NCBI GenBank assembly: GCA_940671915.1 | Contig: CALNVZ010003426.1 | Location: forward strand, 8,324,201-8,388,200 | DNA length: 64,000 nt | Direction: 5' to 3' | Origin: Paracentrotus lividus | Lineage: Eukaryota > Echinodermata > Echinoidea > Camarodonta > Echinidae | Shown: one piece after another, positions 35,815 through 47,650 of the stretch | Layout of the letters: each line of letters begins with the position of its first letter | Position numbering within the stretch: the stretch's first letter is position 1 | The notes under the pieces: model-generated | What the model was told of the DNA's origin: nothing | Databases searched by the model: none | What the model saw: only the letters and a program-made list of their open reading frames with translations | Made by a program: the position numbers and the translations under genes

Positions 35815-37750
35815 TAACACAGAGGTGGATAAGCCGATGTCTTCACAGGCCTACCCTTATTAATCATTTATGGAATGCTATGGTTTTTATATAATATCTT
35901 TTGAAACAGAATCTAATGACAGGGGTAGATATGAACTTGTTAACAAAATGATGATGGATGGGTTTCATCTTTATTTAACATGTCAGTAAATTTTGCTATT
36001 TCTGCACAAGTGTTTTGTGTTAAAGGTGACACAGCATTTGCATTTGCGATGCTCCATGGTTTATTTCGCCAAAGATAGCGTGAGGGTTGCAAAAGTGTTC
36101 AGCATGAATGTTATATTTAGGGTTAGGTTCAGTGTCGAACTAAGTTATTTAATTAGTGTGTGGAATTTACAGTGGAGCAATTATTGCAGCAGCAAATCTC
36201 ATGGAATCGTCAACAAATATAGTATTCTAGCTCAGAAAAATTGTGTCAAAATATGACTGCATAATGTGGCAATAACAAGAGCCTTTGGCTGCATAAAAAT
36301 ATCATAATTTAAAACAGAAATAGGCTTATAATTTTCCACAAAGAAAGCATGGCTATGCATTCTCCAGTTTAGTCAAATGTTCTCCCTATGTTTATAATGT
36401 CTGCAGTAAAAGTTTTTGAACCGACGCAACACTGTACATTGTCGCTACGGTGCGTGATCGAGACTGCCAACAGGCCGACAGACATGAGAAACTAACTTGG
36501 TGATATAAATAGCATCAGTATTATAATAAGCATCCAGCTAGTGTCGTCGAGCAACCATCAATGGTTCGCGCCCCCGTCTTATCCAGCTAGCTAGGCCAAC
36601 ATCAGCATTTACAATATGTGTTACATGTATAACTACAGCACGTGTAATACATGGTCTCATACAGGCATCCAACACTACACACACGCATGCATTATGTATA
36701 TCCTTTGCATGCAGTGACTACACACACACACTCTCACACAGCTTACTGTGTAGATGGACATGTGTTTATAAATGCATCCTAAAAATCACATGTGGAATGC
36801 ATCAAATGGAAGGCCCATGATTTTGATTCCAAAATCTGATTTTCTTTGTCTTGCCGATCAGTGATTGTTGCTTGCATGAGGAGCCTAGGGCCAATTTTGA
36901 TATCTAATTTTTGGTAGCTGATGAAGGATTTGATGATGGCAGGATTTTTTGAAAAGCAGTAATTTGACAGAATTTATGGATTACTATCATACCTATGCTA
37001 TGAATGGTGGTGAAAATGTACATATAAGGTAATGAAAATTATTATAATTTTTTTTTTCAATCATAAAATGAAATGCTTAGATATGAATTTGATTTTATTC
37101 CAATAAAAACAAAATAGTTTTATAAATAAATATCAATTAAATTATATTCCAAGATGCACACAGATGAATTAAAACCAGAATAATGACAAACATGTTTAAA
37201 CATGCATAATTTTATTTAAAAAAAAAATATGCTCAAAACTCCCATCATGTAGCGTTCATGGATATTGCATTTACTTTTTCATCAGTCTAAATATAGGTGG
37301 TTAAATCTAAATATTTCATTTTCATTGATAAAAAAATATTTTATTAGCTCCTTAGAATTACTTCTTATAAGATTTGCTTCCATGATATGTTTTGTCTTTA
37401 TTTGTGTCACACCAACATACTGTATCTGCATAATAGTGATTTGCATGTATACCCGCTCATGCACATGGACATTGTAGGCCTAGACACATACATGACCATG
37501 CATATATTCTAGCAGGTCTACACCGTTTGTTCTATGCAGGCGTGTACAATCTGTTTTTGTAATTCCTATTGAATTATTTCATTTCATTTATTTTCTTAAC
37601 CTTATGATCTGTAGTAGATTTGAACATACCACCAAGCTAATGGGAATATTGTGTGACATCGTGATATTCACACTTTATTGGCAGTACTCCTATTCCAATG
37701 TACATGATGTCTGTTGTTTGTTTATATACGTTCAGATGTGTTTTTAGAGG
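35815..37750 (+). other. DGK intron 1, nothing recognised
   Basis: AT-rich with a short CA/CT-rich patch near 36660-36740. The short open frames show no family resemblance. Confidence 0.4.
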
Positions 37751-38207
37751 TTAAAGGTAGTGTCATCCTTTTTCGCAAATTGCGAAAACTAATGCAACTT
37801 GGCATAACTTTAGAATATGATCAACCGATACTGTCTATTCAATCTTACTGTCGTAGGTTGCCTAGATCAGTAATATGAAATGAAATCTGACTACCAATCT
37901 AGACCAGCTCTCCATCAACATCGTTGATATTACAGCGCGTGCAGCACAGACCACACACAGCAGTATACACACAGCGCATGAGCGTGCATTATTGTCTGCG
38001 CTAACAGTCAACGGTTCGCACCGTACGGTATATTTTTCGAGGTTCAAAAAAATAGGAATGAATTTTGATAATCGCAATATAATGACAAACATACACATTT
38101 GAGCTTAATCATGTTGTGGGAAGATATAGTCATTGATATACTACTATATCCTTTCAAAAACTAGAAATGTAATATTTTTGCCTGCAAAAGGATGACACTA
38201 CCTTTAA
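37751..38207. mobile_element. MITE, TTAA|AGGTAGTGTCATCC family, copy 2
   Basis: TTAA at 37751-37754 and 38204-38207 enclose 449 bp with ends AGGTAGTGTCATCCTTTT and AAAAGGATGACACTACCT. Very close to the copy at 49420-49877 and inverted relative to 17610-18057. Confidence 0.92.
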
Positions 38208-39063
38208 TAAAAAAGGACAATGGGGAGTGTGGGGGGGGGGGGGTGGGGGTCTTTCCATAAACCAACACCCTATGACCATTAACCTAAAGATTAGGGTTAG
38301 GTCAATGGGTAGGTATATGGTTAGGTTTCAGGTTGGGGTATGTGTTAATGGCTTTGGTTTTTGATTGTCATGGGGTGTCAGGGTCATGTTATGGACTGAC
38401 CATACTTCTTCCAATGATATCATGCAGGTATTATTATAATTATATGAGAGTGGTTTATTTGGATCACTGATATTGCTTCATTTAGCATAATCTGAGCATG
38501 TGTTTAGTTGAATTTGACCTGAGAGTATTATAGTGTTTGCTATTAGTAGAGAGAAGAGGGAACAGGAGTTTTAAAAAGATATATATTATAGAGGGAGGAC
38601 AAGTAACTTCTGAGAAAATGGCATTTGTTTACCAGATTTTGTATAGTTCTCTATGGAAAAGTGATCAATTTTGTTACGGATGCTCTCAAATTTAGGTGAA
38701 TACTTTTGTTTGAAAAATACTACCTATACTTGAACAATGGTCCGATATCAATAACTCAGTTGTCATGAAAATTGGATTTATCCCTTTCTGGATTGAAACT
38801 CTCATATTATATAAATAGTGGACACTCCAGAGGACAATATACTGGATTATACCAGGGGCCATGGAGCGTTTTTGAAAGTGGAGGGGCTGAGCCGAAAGTG
38901 GGGTGGGGGCGGGGGGAGGGCTGAACAGGCTAAAAAATCACAAATCCATGGTTATTTTTGCGTTTTTGTACACGGTTGCTGAAAAAAAAGTGGGGGCTGA
39001 AAAAAAGTGGGGGCTGAAGTCCAGCCCCCCCCCCCCCCCCCCCCCGGCTCCGCGGCCCTTGTA

Positions 39064-39533
39064 TACAGTCTGTGTAAAAAAAAAATGGTACAGTCGGGGG
39101 AAAAATAATTTAGGCATGAAATCTTTTCAATTAATGTGTGTATGTGGTACCAAATTAAAGCCAAAATATTTTTTCTTGATGATGCGCTTTCTTCTGTAGC
39201 ATTTGCTTTTGTAAAGCAAAAGTTATGCTAAATTTTGTGCGACGAGGAACAGATCAAAATTACGCACTTCTATTGTTCTGCAGCGCTGAATTCATGGCCA
39301 TTATGCAAAACCTAGATAAAGGCATGGGATGGCATGCGAAAAATTGTTTTTTCTTGATTGTAGAAAACTAGTCATATCTCAAAATTACAGCACTAAATGT
39401 GATGAAAACAATTGCAGAAGAAAGTCTGATTTTCCTGCTTTATGAAAATACCAATCAATACAAGGTTGTGATTAATCTTCATACTATAAATAAATGTTTT
39501 CCACTTGTACCATTTTATTTGACACAGACTGTA
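39064..39533. mobile_element. MITE, CAGTCTGTGTAAAAAAA family, copy 2
   Basis: TA flanks (39064-39065, 39532-39533) and the same ends and interior as 27881-28330, including GAAAATACCAATCAATACAA and GTGCGACGAGGAAC. It follows a poly-C tract at about 39027-39043. Confidence 0.9.
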
Positions 39534-39835
39534 TGTACAACACATACACATATAAGTGGTACTGATCTAGCCAATCACAACCATATTTTCTACCACTATT
39601 TACTATATATACGCTAAACATGTATCCATGTTGAAACACTGAGACAAGGGGATCGATGGCATGAGATTCCCAGTGTTTAGATCTCAACTTTATGAAGTTC
39701 AGTAATGATTATCATGCTGCCATATAGGCCAAACATTAACCTTTAATGGGTATTGGAATATTTGGGAAGTAAGCGTAAATTGGTTTGAGCAATCCTTTGT
39801 AGATTTTATTGAAATAACTCCTCTAGTTGTGATAA

Positions 39836-40272
39836 GGCGCTGCTGCACTAGCTCGAGCTATTTCAAATAGCCCGCTATTTGTGATCTGATGAATTAGCTC
39901 GATCAGAGCAGATCCGACTTTGAGGTCAAATAGCGCGCTAATTTGGAGGAAATTCAAACCTGGGTCATCTTAGGTTTTTTTGAAAAAACTCGAGCTGTTT
40001 TGCGGTTTTAGTACGAAATAGCGCGCTATTTTGCGCGGTGCTGCACTAGCTCGAGCTAATTTCAAAATCGTGCACCTGTGCGTGTAGAAGCTAGCGGTAG
40101 TTACCAGTTGCGCAATACACATCGGGCTTGTTTGTTCAAAGTCGGGTCTGGTCGTTAAAGCGAAATTGTAAAATAGCTTGAGCTAGTGCAGCACCGGTTT
40201 CTTTTTTCAGGCTATTTTCCCGATCCACCAATTAGCGCGCTATTTTTTAGCTCGAGCTAGTGCAGCAGCGCC
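39836..40272. mobile_element. MITE, GGCGCTGCTGCAC family, copy 2
   Basis: Perfect-looking ends GGCGCTGCTGCACTAGCTCG and CGAGCTAGTGCAGCAGCGCC bound 437 bp that is collinear with 706-1144. It defines the family consensus. Confidence 0.92.
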
Positions 40273-41180
40273 TATAGTTCCTATTTCTGTAGAGTTATTT
40301 TGAATGCTATCCCGATATATATTTTGTTTTAAGTATACATTCAAGGACAGAGACTTTTGTTTTTACATGTAAGCTATTTTTAAACCTTTGAAAATGGTTT
40401 TTATTACAAATAATTTTGGTTAGGCAGTTTTTTTTTGTATTTGGAGATAACAATAGTTAAATCCTGTGATTGTGTGGTGAGAGTTTATGTGTTCTTGTCG
40501 TAGTGTATGAACTTGAATCACAAAATGAGTTATTAATTTGTTGATATTGAAACAAGTTACCTCACAAACTATATTTTTGTGAAATTATGTAGGAATTTAA
40601 AACAATTTCATGAAACTGTTAAAGAGTATATGAGATGAATATTTTTTATAACAATTTTTATTTCTGGACAAACCTATTCACACCAAAATGTTCCTAGCAG
40701 TATTACATGGACCTATATTATTGAAAATAATATGAATTTTGTGATTCAAATTGATGTATAGTGTGACATGTGATATGGCTTCCCTCAATAAATCATTTTG
40801 TTCCATTTACAGAGAGGAATGACACATGATTCAAGACATCAAATATGATGGACATTGACTTTTTAACGCTTTCAAATAACAATTTAACTTTGGGTTCATC
40901 GTCATAGAAAACATGTGTTAACCTTTAGTAACTTACATGAATATAAGCTGGTGGGACTGTGCAATGGCATATACCTTTAAGAGCCACATCTTGTAGAACT
41001 TCCTTAATCGTTTCTATGGAATGAATCAGATGAAAATCACTGCTCTTCAAAGCACTATAATTTGCAGTAACTACTCAAGGAAAAAATGCTCATATCATTT
41101 TTCAGTGTGTGATACGTTTGCAATATACTGATGTACAATGAAAACAAAAACTGTTTCCAGTCTGTTGTAGTTAACACTCA
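40273..41180 (+). other. DGK intron 1 / upstream of exon 1b, nothing recognised
   Basis: AT-rich with no bounded element. Regulatory sites for exon 1b may lie here but none is distinct. Confidence 0.4.
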
Positions 41181-41182
41181 TG

Positions 41183-41240
41183 CAATATATATTTATGGAT
41201 GTCAGCTAATTCATCAGTGATACCAGATTTTGAGGAGAAT
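41183..41240 (+). promoter_or_regulatory. Candidate TATA promoter for DGK exon 1b
   Basis: ATATATATTTATG at 41186-41198 lies about 120 bp before the exon 1b start codon. If used as a TATA box it would start transcription near 41215-41225, giving a leader of about 90-100 nt. The exon reading frame is open in this leader from an in-frame ATG at 41243. Inference from spacing only. Confidence 0.35.
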
Positions 41241-41314
41241 CAGTGTACAAATACTGCATCCCAATGCAGACTTTTGATTGTATCGTTCCGCGGGGATCGC
41301 CGAAAATCACCAGG

Positions 41315-41613
41315 ATGGAGGCTCTCGGTGGCACGAAGGCCCATCGTCATAGCATCTTCAAAATGCAGACAAGCCGAAGCGATATTTCGGCAACGGACTC
41401 GGACATCTACGAAGGCAACTTGAAAGGAAGACATACAATGGGCATGTTTAACAAATATAAATTAAAGCCACGGTCCCAGTCCATGGGGGCCGCTGCGCTT
41501 CAGAGCTCGGGAATCGGGCAGTTCGCGGCGATGGTTCGTCAACGAGAGGCTGACAGTGATTCCGAAATGGATACAGGTCTAAGGAGCTTCCCGAACAGGC
41601 CCGACAGTTTTAA
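41315..41613 (+). CDS. DGKZ: DGK alternative first coding exon 1b
   Basis: ATG at 41315 has a strong context (AGGATGG). It encodes about 99 residues beginning MEALGGTKAHRHSIFKMQTS and ending SFPNRPDSF, rich in Ser, Arg and Gln and likely disordered. The exon ends TTTAA|GTAGGT at 41613 (phase 2); with the first base of 42633 this makes AAG, giving PDSFK-KAISKS. Vertebrate DGKZ and DGKI also have long, Ser/Arg-rich alternative N-termini joined just before a KAI[ST]K motif, so position and junction fit. G+C and CpG are clearly higher than in the flanking introns, as expected for coding DNA. A further in-frame ATG at 41243 is possible. Confidence 0.85.
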
Positions 41614-42632
41614 GTAGGTTCTAGGTTCAACATTACCAGAATACATGTGTAGATACGAATGTTGTGCTAAGAAATGTGTAACTGTCCTTTTATGGTGGTA
41701 GGCCTACATGTAAACCTACATCACTCTATTGAGTATTAAACATATTTAAATTTTCATTACATTATCGTCGAGAACAGAATGTATAGAATATCATAATGTC
41801 AGTTTTATTTCTACTTTTAATACTTTTTAACCATTTTGTATAAGCTTGATGCTTTTGGTTTATAGTATATTGTAATCTGTTTGCTTTGATATTGATATAC
41901 ATGTACAACTGTAACACTAGATAATGTAACATAAATAGGTTTTTATTTATTACCTAATTAATCGCATCTGAAATTCAGGGTAAGAGGTTGGTAAGTTTTA
42001 TGTATATTATGTGGACAATAACAATTATTCATTGTACATATATTATATTTCCCCCTTACCTTATTGAGATCATGTAATAAAAATCAAGTATCCACATTCT
42101 AATGCTGTCTGATTAATTTGACAATTTAATATATGAGTCTTATGAATAATTCAAAATAATTTATAGTGCTGGAACACTAACCTGGTATAATTATATCAAT
42201 GTATCATATCATTACATGCCATATAAAGCCACAAAGTATACAAAAGTTATAACATATTAATGTTGGGCATTTTGAGAGGGATATCATGATTATGTATTGT
42301 CTTATGTATATCTGACTTTGCAACAAATAAGATAAAATGTAAAAAAATATGTTTGTGGGCATTGCTGTACAGTATATCAAACTTTGGACTTCTTGTTTTT
42401 CGGAAATGACTGAGGTATATAGAGAGCATCCTATCGTACACGTAGTTGTACATGCAATTGATTTTCATTGAATAGAGGAGCTTCCAGAAGGGTATTTTTA
42501 ACATTATACATGTACAGTGAAAATCAACATAGTGTATCAATTTGTTCTACATTAATAATTCAAACAATATTTATACCGTTCTCGCCTAATTTCATATTTT
42601 TTTCTTTTATTTCCTGTTTATTGTCGTTCCAG
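41614..42632 (+). other. DGK intron between exon 1b and exon 2
   Basis: 1,019 bp of AT-rich intron (GTAGGT...TTCCAG). No element with clear ends; the minus-strand open frame at 42247-42540 has no family resemblance. Confidence 0.6.
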
Positions 42633-42747
42633 GAAAGCAATATCTAAATCGCATGCCTACGCCACTCAAATCCATGGCTTCCCTACACATCACCTCCCTG
42701 CCCACTCAATGGCAGAGAAGGAGATCAGAACAACGGTTGATTGGAGT
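42633..42747 (+). CDS. DGKZ: DGK exon 2 (start of conserved region)
   Basis: Acceptor ...GTCGTTCCAG|GAAAGC and donor GGAGT|GTAAGT. After completing the split codon it encodes KAISKSHAYATQIHGFPTHH and then LPAHSMAEKEIRTTVDWS (residues 101-138 in the exon 1b form). The KAISKS start and the TVDWS end match the segment just before C1A in DGKZ (KAITKS...STVDWS) and DGKI (KAISR...TLDWS). Both first exons end in phase 2 and so can splice here. The donor is followed at once by the GGT-triplet repeat. Confidence 0.92.
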
Positions 42748-42759
42748 GTAAGTATATCA

Positions 42760-43555
42760 CCAGAGTGGTAGTAGTGGTGGTGGTGGTAGTGATGGTGGTG
42801 GTGGTGGTTGTAGGGGTGGTGGTGCTTATGATAGTAGTGGTGGTAGTGATTGAGGTGGAACTGGAAATGGTGGTGGTGCAGGTTGTGGTGGTTGTGGTGG
42901 TGGTGATGGTAGTAGTGGTGATGGTGGTTTAGTAGCATAGTGGTAGTGATGTAGTGGAAGTGATAGAGGTGGTGGTTGAGGGGGTGGTGGTGGTGATGGT
43001 GGTGGTAATGATGATAGTGGTGATGGTGGTGGTGGTGGTGGCGATAGTGATGGTGGTGATGGTGTTGATGGGGGTGATGACGGTGGTGGGAACTAGAAAT
43101 GGTGGTGGCAGGTGGTAGGGGAGGATTGTGGTTGTGATTTTGGTTGTGGTTGTGGTGGTTGTGGTGGTGGTGGTGGTGGTGGTCATATTGATGGTGGTGA
43201 TGGTGGTGGTGATGGTGGTGATGGGGGTGATGATGGTGGAGGAACTAGAAATGGTTTGTGGGTGGTGGCGGTAGGGAGGATATGGATTGTGATTTTGGTT
43301 GTGGTGGTGGTGATTTTTGGTGGTGGTGATGGTAGTTATGGTAGTGGTGGTGATGGTGGTAGTGGTATGATGTAGTGGAAGTGATAGAGGTTGGTGGTGG
43401 TGGTGGTGGTGGTGGTGCTGATGGTATGTTGATGGTGGTGGTGATGGCGTTGGTGATGATGGTGGTGGTAGTAATACTAGTGGAGTTGGTGATGGTTGTG
43501 ATGGTGGTGGTGGTGATAGTGATGATAGTGATAGTTGTGATTGTAGTTATTGTGT
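42760..43555 (+). repeat. ~790-bp GGT/GAT triplet repeat filling an intron
   Basis: The intron between exons 2 and 3 (855 bp) is almost wholly (GGT)n, (GAT)n and (AGT)n triplets, such as GGTGGTGGTGATGGTGGTGG. Open frames of Val, Gly or, on the minus strand, His and Thr runs are purely compositional. The strong G/C strand skew in the sense strand favours R-loops or G-quadruplexes (inference). Confidence 0.97.
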
Positions 43556-43602
43556 AAAGCAGAAGTAGTTCATTCCTATTGTCATTATATTTGTCATCCT
43601 AG

Positions 43603-43686
43603 GAGAATGCGATCAGCGGGGATCACGTCTGGGGGGAGACGAATGCCTCGGGTGATTTCTGTTATGTCGGCGAACAGGATTGCCTG
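43603..43686 (+). CDS. DGKZ: DGK exon 3 (first half of C1A)
   Basis: Acceptor ATCCTAG|GAGAAT, donor GCCTG|GTAAGT, phase 0 at both ends. Encodes [20 protein letters not shown] and YVGEQDCL (residues 139-166), the start of the first C1 zinc finger: His146, Cys158 and Cys165 are the ligand-position residues, with the CX6C spacing typical of the atypical DGK C1A. A second GTAAGT 15 nt further on is described separately. Confidence 0.95.
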
Positions 43687-43701
43687 GTAAGTCAGTATTG
43701 G
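43687..43701 (+). CDS. DGKZ: Optional in-frame 15-nt extension of DGK exon 3
   Basis: If the second donor (TTGG|GTAAGT, intron starting at 43702) is used, five residues VSQYW are added between Cys165-Leu and KTGPRRKC, keeping the frame. Both donors have the same perfect GTAAGT core. Vertebrate paralogues have about nine residues between these cysteines against five here (LKTGP) or ten with the extension, so either length is plausible. Confidence 0.5.
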
Positions 43702-43884
43702 GTAAGTATGCTGTTCCAGTGCTCCCTCCCACCCCCTCCCCCTCCCTCTAACACCAATTTGACCACATGGTAAGCACTGAATGAAAAATGGTATAAAAAC
43801 ATGCATTGAAAATGGGTATAAACTGTAAAAGCCCTAGATATATATTTTCCTTTTTTTCAATAATGATATTCTAAATGCTCAATG

Positions 43885-43970
43885 CCCTAAAATTTATTGT
43901 CCGAAACAAAGGTGAAACAGAGATCCTTTTTGCCTAATTGATTGTAGGCACAGCAGCCACTGAGCAGCAA
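43885..43970 (-). mobile_element. tRNA-derived SINE, 3' fragment
   Basis: CCTAAAATTTATTGTCCGAA then CAGCAGCCACTGAGCAGC are the reverse complement of the SINE body end and tail seen at 53150-53220. The tRNA head is missing. Confidence 0.75.
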
Positions 43971-44425
43971 CCCCCATTTTGGACAAGTTGAGGAAAATGC
44001 ACAATTTTTGTGATATTTTCAATACTGTAATTATAGCCTTGTATTGAAGTAGACATATTTGCGAGGAAAGGCTTGCGAAATTTGCGAAAACAAAACCCCC
44101 GCCAAATTTATAGCTAATACAGTAGTCTGAAGTCCAATTTAATAAGACTCTGTGTGAAGCGTTTGACTAAAAGGATCTTGTGCCTTTATTTATGTTTTTA
44201 GGCACGACCCATGCCATTAAAGAAAATTAAATCATGACTAGCTGGCGTTAACAATTTTTTGCAGGTCACAAGATGTAAAACAAGGATCTGTAATGTAAAA
44301 CTATGTAAGGAATTATGAGCTTGTTTTTTACCATACTTTCTTTAATGCTTACCAAGCCCCCTAAACCCCGCCCTAAGCCCCTCTCATTACCCAGCCCCTT
44401 GCCTCCCCGTTCACCTTCAAACTAG

Positions 44426-44696
44426 TACAGTCAAACCTGCTTTAGCTCACACCTGCGTAGAAAGACCACCTGTTTGTGATGACCGCAAGTTTTATATCCC
44501 TTTAATCTGTTACCTACAGGAGTCTACGAGAAAGAGAGAATTTGGTAATCAAGGGGTTAACATTGTGTTCAAATGGAAACTTTTCTTGATGAGAACCTGT
44601 TTATAAAGGTGACCTGTGTGTAAACAATGAGGGTTCTGCTTTGTTTTGTTTTAGGGAGCACCAATTGAATGGTCTTTTTATACAGGTTTGACTGTA
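44426..44696. mobile_element. MITE, CAGTCAAACCTG ends, TA flanks
   Basis: TA|CAGTCAAACCTG at the left and CAGGTTTGACTG|TA at the right bound 267 bp of non-coding DNA, with AAAGACCACCT and AGGTGACCTGTGTG in the arms. Tc1/mariner-like by target duplication. Confidence 0.85.
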
Positions 44697-44755
44697 CAGT
44701 GATTAATTTGCACTAAAGCCCTTAGTTTCACTGCATTCTTAACAGTTGTTATTTG

Positions 44756-45014
44756 TTAACTCTTAAGGTGCCACATTAATTTTATAGTAAAAAAGAAAAA
44801 AGAAAATAGACTTTCTTTTAAAATAATTATTTTAAAATGGTATGAAATAGTCTTTGGTGTAAATGACTGGAAATTGATCCACAGACACAATACAATCAAC
44901 TGTGCCATTTGGAAAGGCTTGCAATCAAAAGAAAATGAATTATTACGATTATTATTTACGGTAAATAATAAGTACAATTGCACGAAAACATGTCTGTGGC
45001 ACGCTAAGGGTTAA
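44756..45014. mobile_element. MITE, TTAACTCTTWGCACGCCACA family, copy 2
   Basis: TTAA|CTCTTAAGGTGCCACATTAA at the left, and TGGCACGCTAAGGG|TTAA at the right. The interior block GAAAATGAATTATTACGATT matches 25658-25907. Confidence 0.8.
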
Positions 45015-45865
45015 GAGGAGAAGAGAGAACCTGTTTATTGTTAAGAGAACATTTTATTTCTTAAGAGAAGAACTACACTGAGATGCATTGTATTTTGAGG
45101 AATTGGATTCTTGTTGGTCTACATGACAATGAATTCATCAGCTGTATGTCCTGTCTACCCAAAACCATAAATTTGTTGATAAAATAATTTGTCAAAACAA
45201 TTACAGACTTCAAGGTTGTTAACAATGTCAAACACCAATGTTATTATTCCATTTATGGCACATTTAGATATTGTTTTTACAGTATGAGCATTCATTATCT
45301 CTTCAGATAAATTCATATTTCCCCTCACTTGGTCTGCGATAGTTCTTCTCAATTGATGGTCAGTTTACATATGGAAATATTATCATAAAAATGTTTGATA
45401 TCTCATAACATTTTGTAAAGTATCATTTTAGAGCCTCAATACACATTGACACATGGTTATTACCTCAGTGGCACAAAAAACAGCCATGCAGAATTTTATA
45501 TGATAAAAAATATGGCAACACTATCAGTAAGGCGACGAAGCAGTACACACTCGGGGGCGGGGGGGGGGGGGAGCAAATGATAAATGGGGTAGGGTACAGA
45601 TGGCAACTTTCTTATGTTAAAATGCATTGGTGGGTGCATGCTTGTTATCCACCCTGGATCCACACAAAAAAAGTAAATAATATTAATGTAATTATTTAGT
45701 AAATTAAAAAGGTTAGAGGGAAGTTATGAAGGGCAAATTGGAGCGGGGATGTGAAGAGAATTAAAGAAATTGAAGAATAAAGAAAGGGAATATCAATGTG
45801 TATTTTTCATGAGGGGTAGGAAGATAAAATGGCAGAAACAAGGCGTATAAGATTAAGTGAGGGAT

Positions 45866-45867
<2 letters not shown>

Positions 45868-45898
<31 letters not shown>

Positions 45899-45950
45899 CA
45901 GAGAGAGACAGAGAGACAGAGAGGGGGGGGGGGGAGAAAGAGAAAGAGAG
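45868..45950 (+). repeat. (GA)n microsatellite with poly-G
   Basis: GAGAGA and GACAGAGA runs followed by a G tract. The minus-strand open frame here is compositional. Confidence 0.95.
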
Positions 45951-46209
45951 AATTAGGGGATTGAGATAATGGCCCGAATTCATAAACACGATACAACTTT
46001 AGCCCAGACCAACATTATTTACTGTCTTCTATAGAGCACCGCTTTAATTAGCGCACAATCTGTGCCTATGGTATTAAATTTAGATGATTCTGGACACTGT
46101 GAAAAAAACAGGGGACAATATGAGCCTGGTCTAACATTGTATTGCCTTTGTAAATTTGGGTTTTTGAGAGGGGATCAGAAATGAAAGGGTTAATTTATAA
46201 ACAGACTTT

Positions 46210-46432
46210 GGGTGCTATCTCACTTTGCGGAGGCGTCTCCGCGACAGAATAGCAATTTCGTCTCCGCGACGGATAAATAGTATCAGAGACGTCTCCAAGA
46301 CAATTTATGAAAAAAAATTCGTCTTCGAAATTCAGGAGACGTCTCGGAGACGTCTCTAATACTATTCATCGGTCGCGGAGACGAAATTTCTATACTGTCG
46401 CGGAGACGTCTCCGCGAAGTGAGATAGCACCC
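46210..46432. mobile_element. MITE, GAGACGTCTC family, copy 3
   Basis: Ends GGGTGCTATCTCAC and GTGAGATAGCACCC bound 223 bp that folds almost end to end: GCGGAGGCGTCTCCGCGACA near the left pairs with its counterpart near the right. Best-preserved fold of the three copies. Confidence 0.9.
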
Positions 46433-47650
46433 TTACACTTCTTATATCCTACAATCATTCCTTACGACATAACACTTACATGCATGGCTACATGACTTAC
46501 AACTACCAGTCAACCACTTGCATTCCATTGTCATTCCATTGGCATTCCATGCATACCAGTCATGAACTTCTAACTACTCTCTATATCACTTCCACCTGTC
46601 TTGACTTCCTACTTAGTTCCCCCCCCCCCTTGCATTACCCTTGTAACACCCCTTACATTGCTCTAGCATTCTTCATGCATTCCTAATGCATTCCTTATGT
46701 GCTCTTTACACATTCCAACTTGTAATATACTCAAAGCACCTGTTGTTTATAAGAGAAGTTGTGTTGAAAATTACTACTCTTTCAAATTCTTGGCATGAAG
46801 CCAATAGAGCTATTAAATCAAATTAACACTTTTAATAAGCCTCTGAACTGAGGAAATTTTACTCTGTTTTCATTGTCCGAAGTTTACCCTCATATAGCAA
46901 CATGGATGGTGGAATATTGCACTCATACTTTGGGAATACCGTGAATATAGGCCTATTATATGGACATGATAAGAAATTAATGAAGCAAATTCTATTTCAT
47001 GTGCATTTTGGAAAAGTGGTTTTTTCCCCTTTTGTTTATGGGCGGGAGGAAACGAGGTGGGAATACTTTGGTAATATTTTTGTCTTTTTGAAAAATCAAA
47101 ATCTCCCAAAAAAAAAAAGCTTTTTACTTAGAGTTAACGAATATCTAACTTGTATACACTTGGATCGTTAGAGTTCTTACGATGTATTATTACTCGTGCA
47201 TGTTTATGTTTACCTTGCATGACCTAAGTTTATTTCACGCTTTGGCATTCCTTGCATACCTTGGCCCTTCTCATGATTTTTGGTCCTTCTTTTCCCCATC
47301 TCACGTCTCTGCACTAAATTGGACACTGGAATGCATGCTTTTAAGAAAAGAATTCAATTATATTTTGTTTATTACCAGTCAGGAAACCACATCTTGAAAG
47401 TGCTGAACGTTGCGGTAAGCGGGAAGAGAACGTGTTTCATTTGGTTAACCGAAGATCCGGCCGCTTTTTTCACGTGTACAAAGTGAATAGAAGTGTATGC
47501 GTGTCAACCATAACCATGGAAAAAATCCTTTAATGATATGTAATTTTCAGTATGGTGGGGGGGGGGGGAACAACAACAAAGAATGTAGTCAGTGATCGAT
47601 TTAAGAAGAAATTCCACACTGAAGCTTTATTTTAAAGTATTTTTTTTAAA

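Noticed and set aside
41240..41434. Minus-strand and alternate-frame open frames over DGK exon 1b
   Set aside because: Shadows of the + strand exon, whose frame, Kozak context and donor phase agree with the downstream exons.
42690..43557. His-rich, Thr-rich, Val-rich and Gly-rich open frames
   Set aside because: Different frames of the GGT triplet repeat within a DGK intron; no splice or conservation support.
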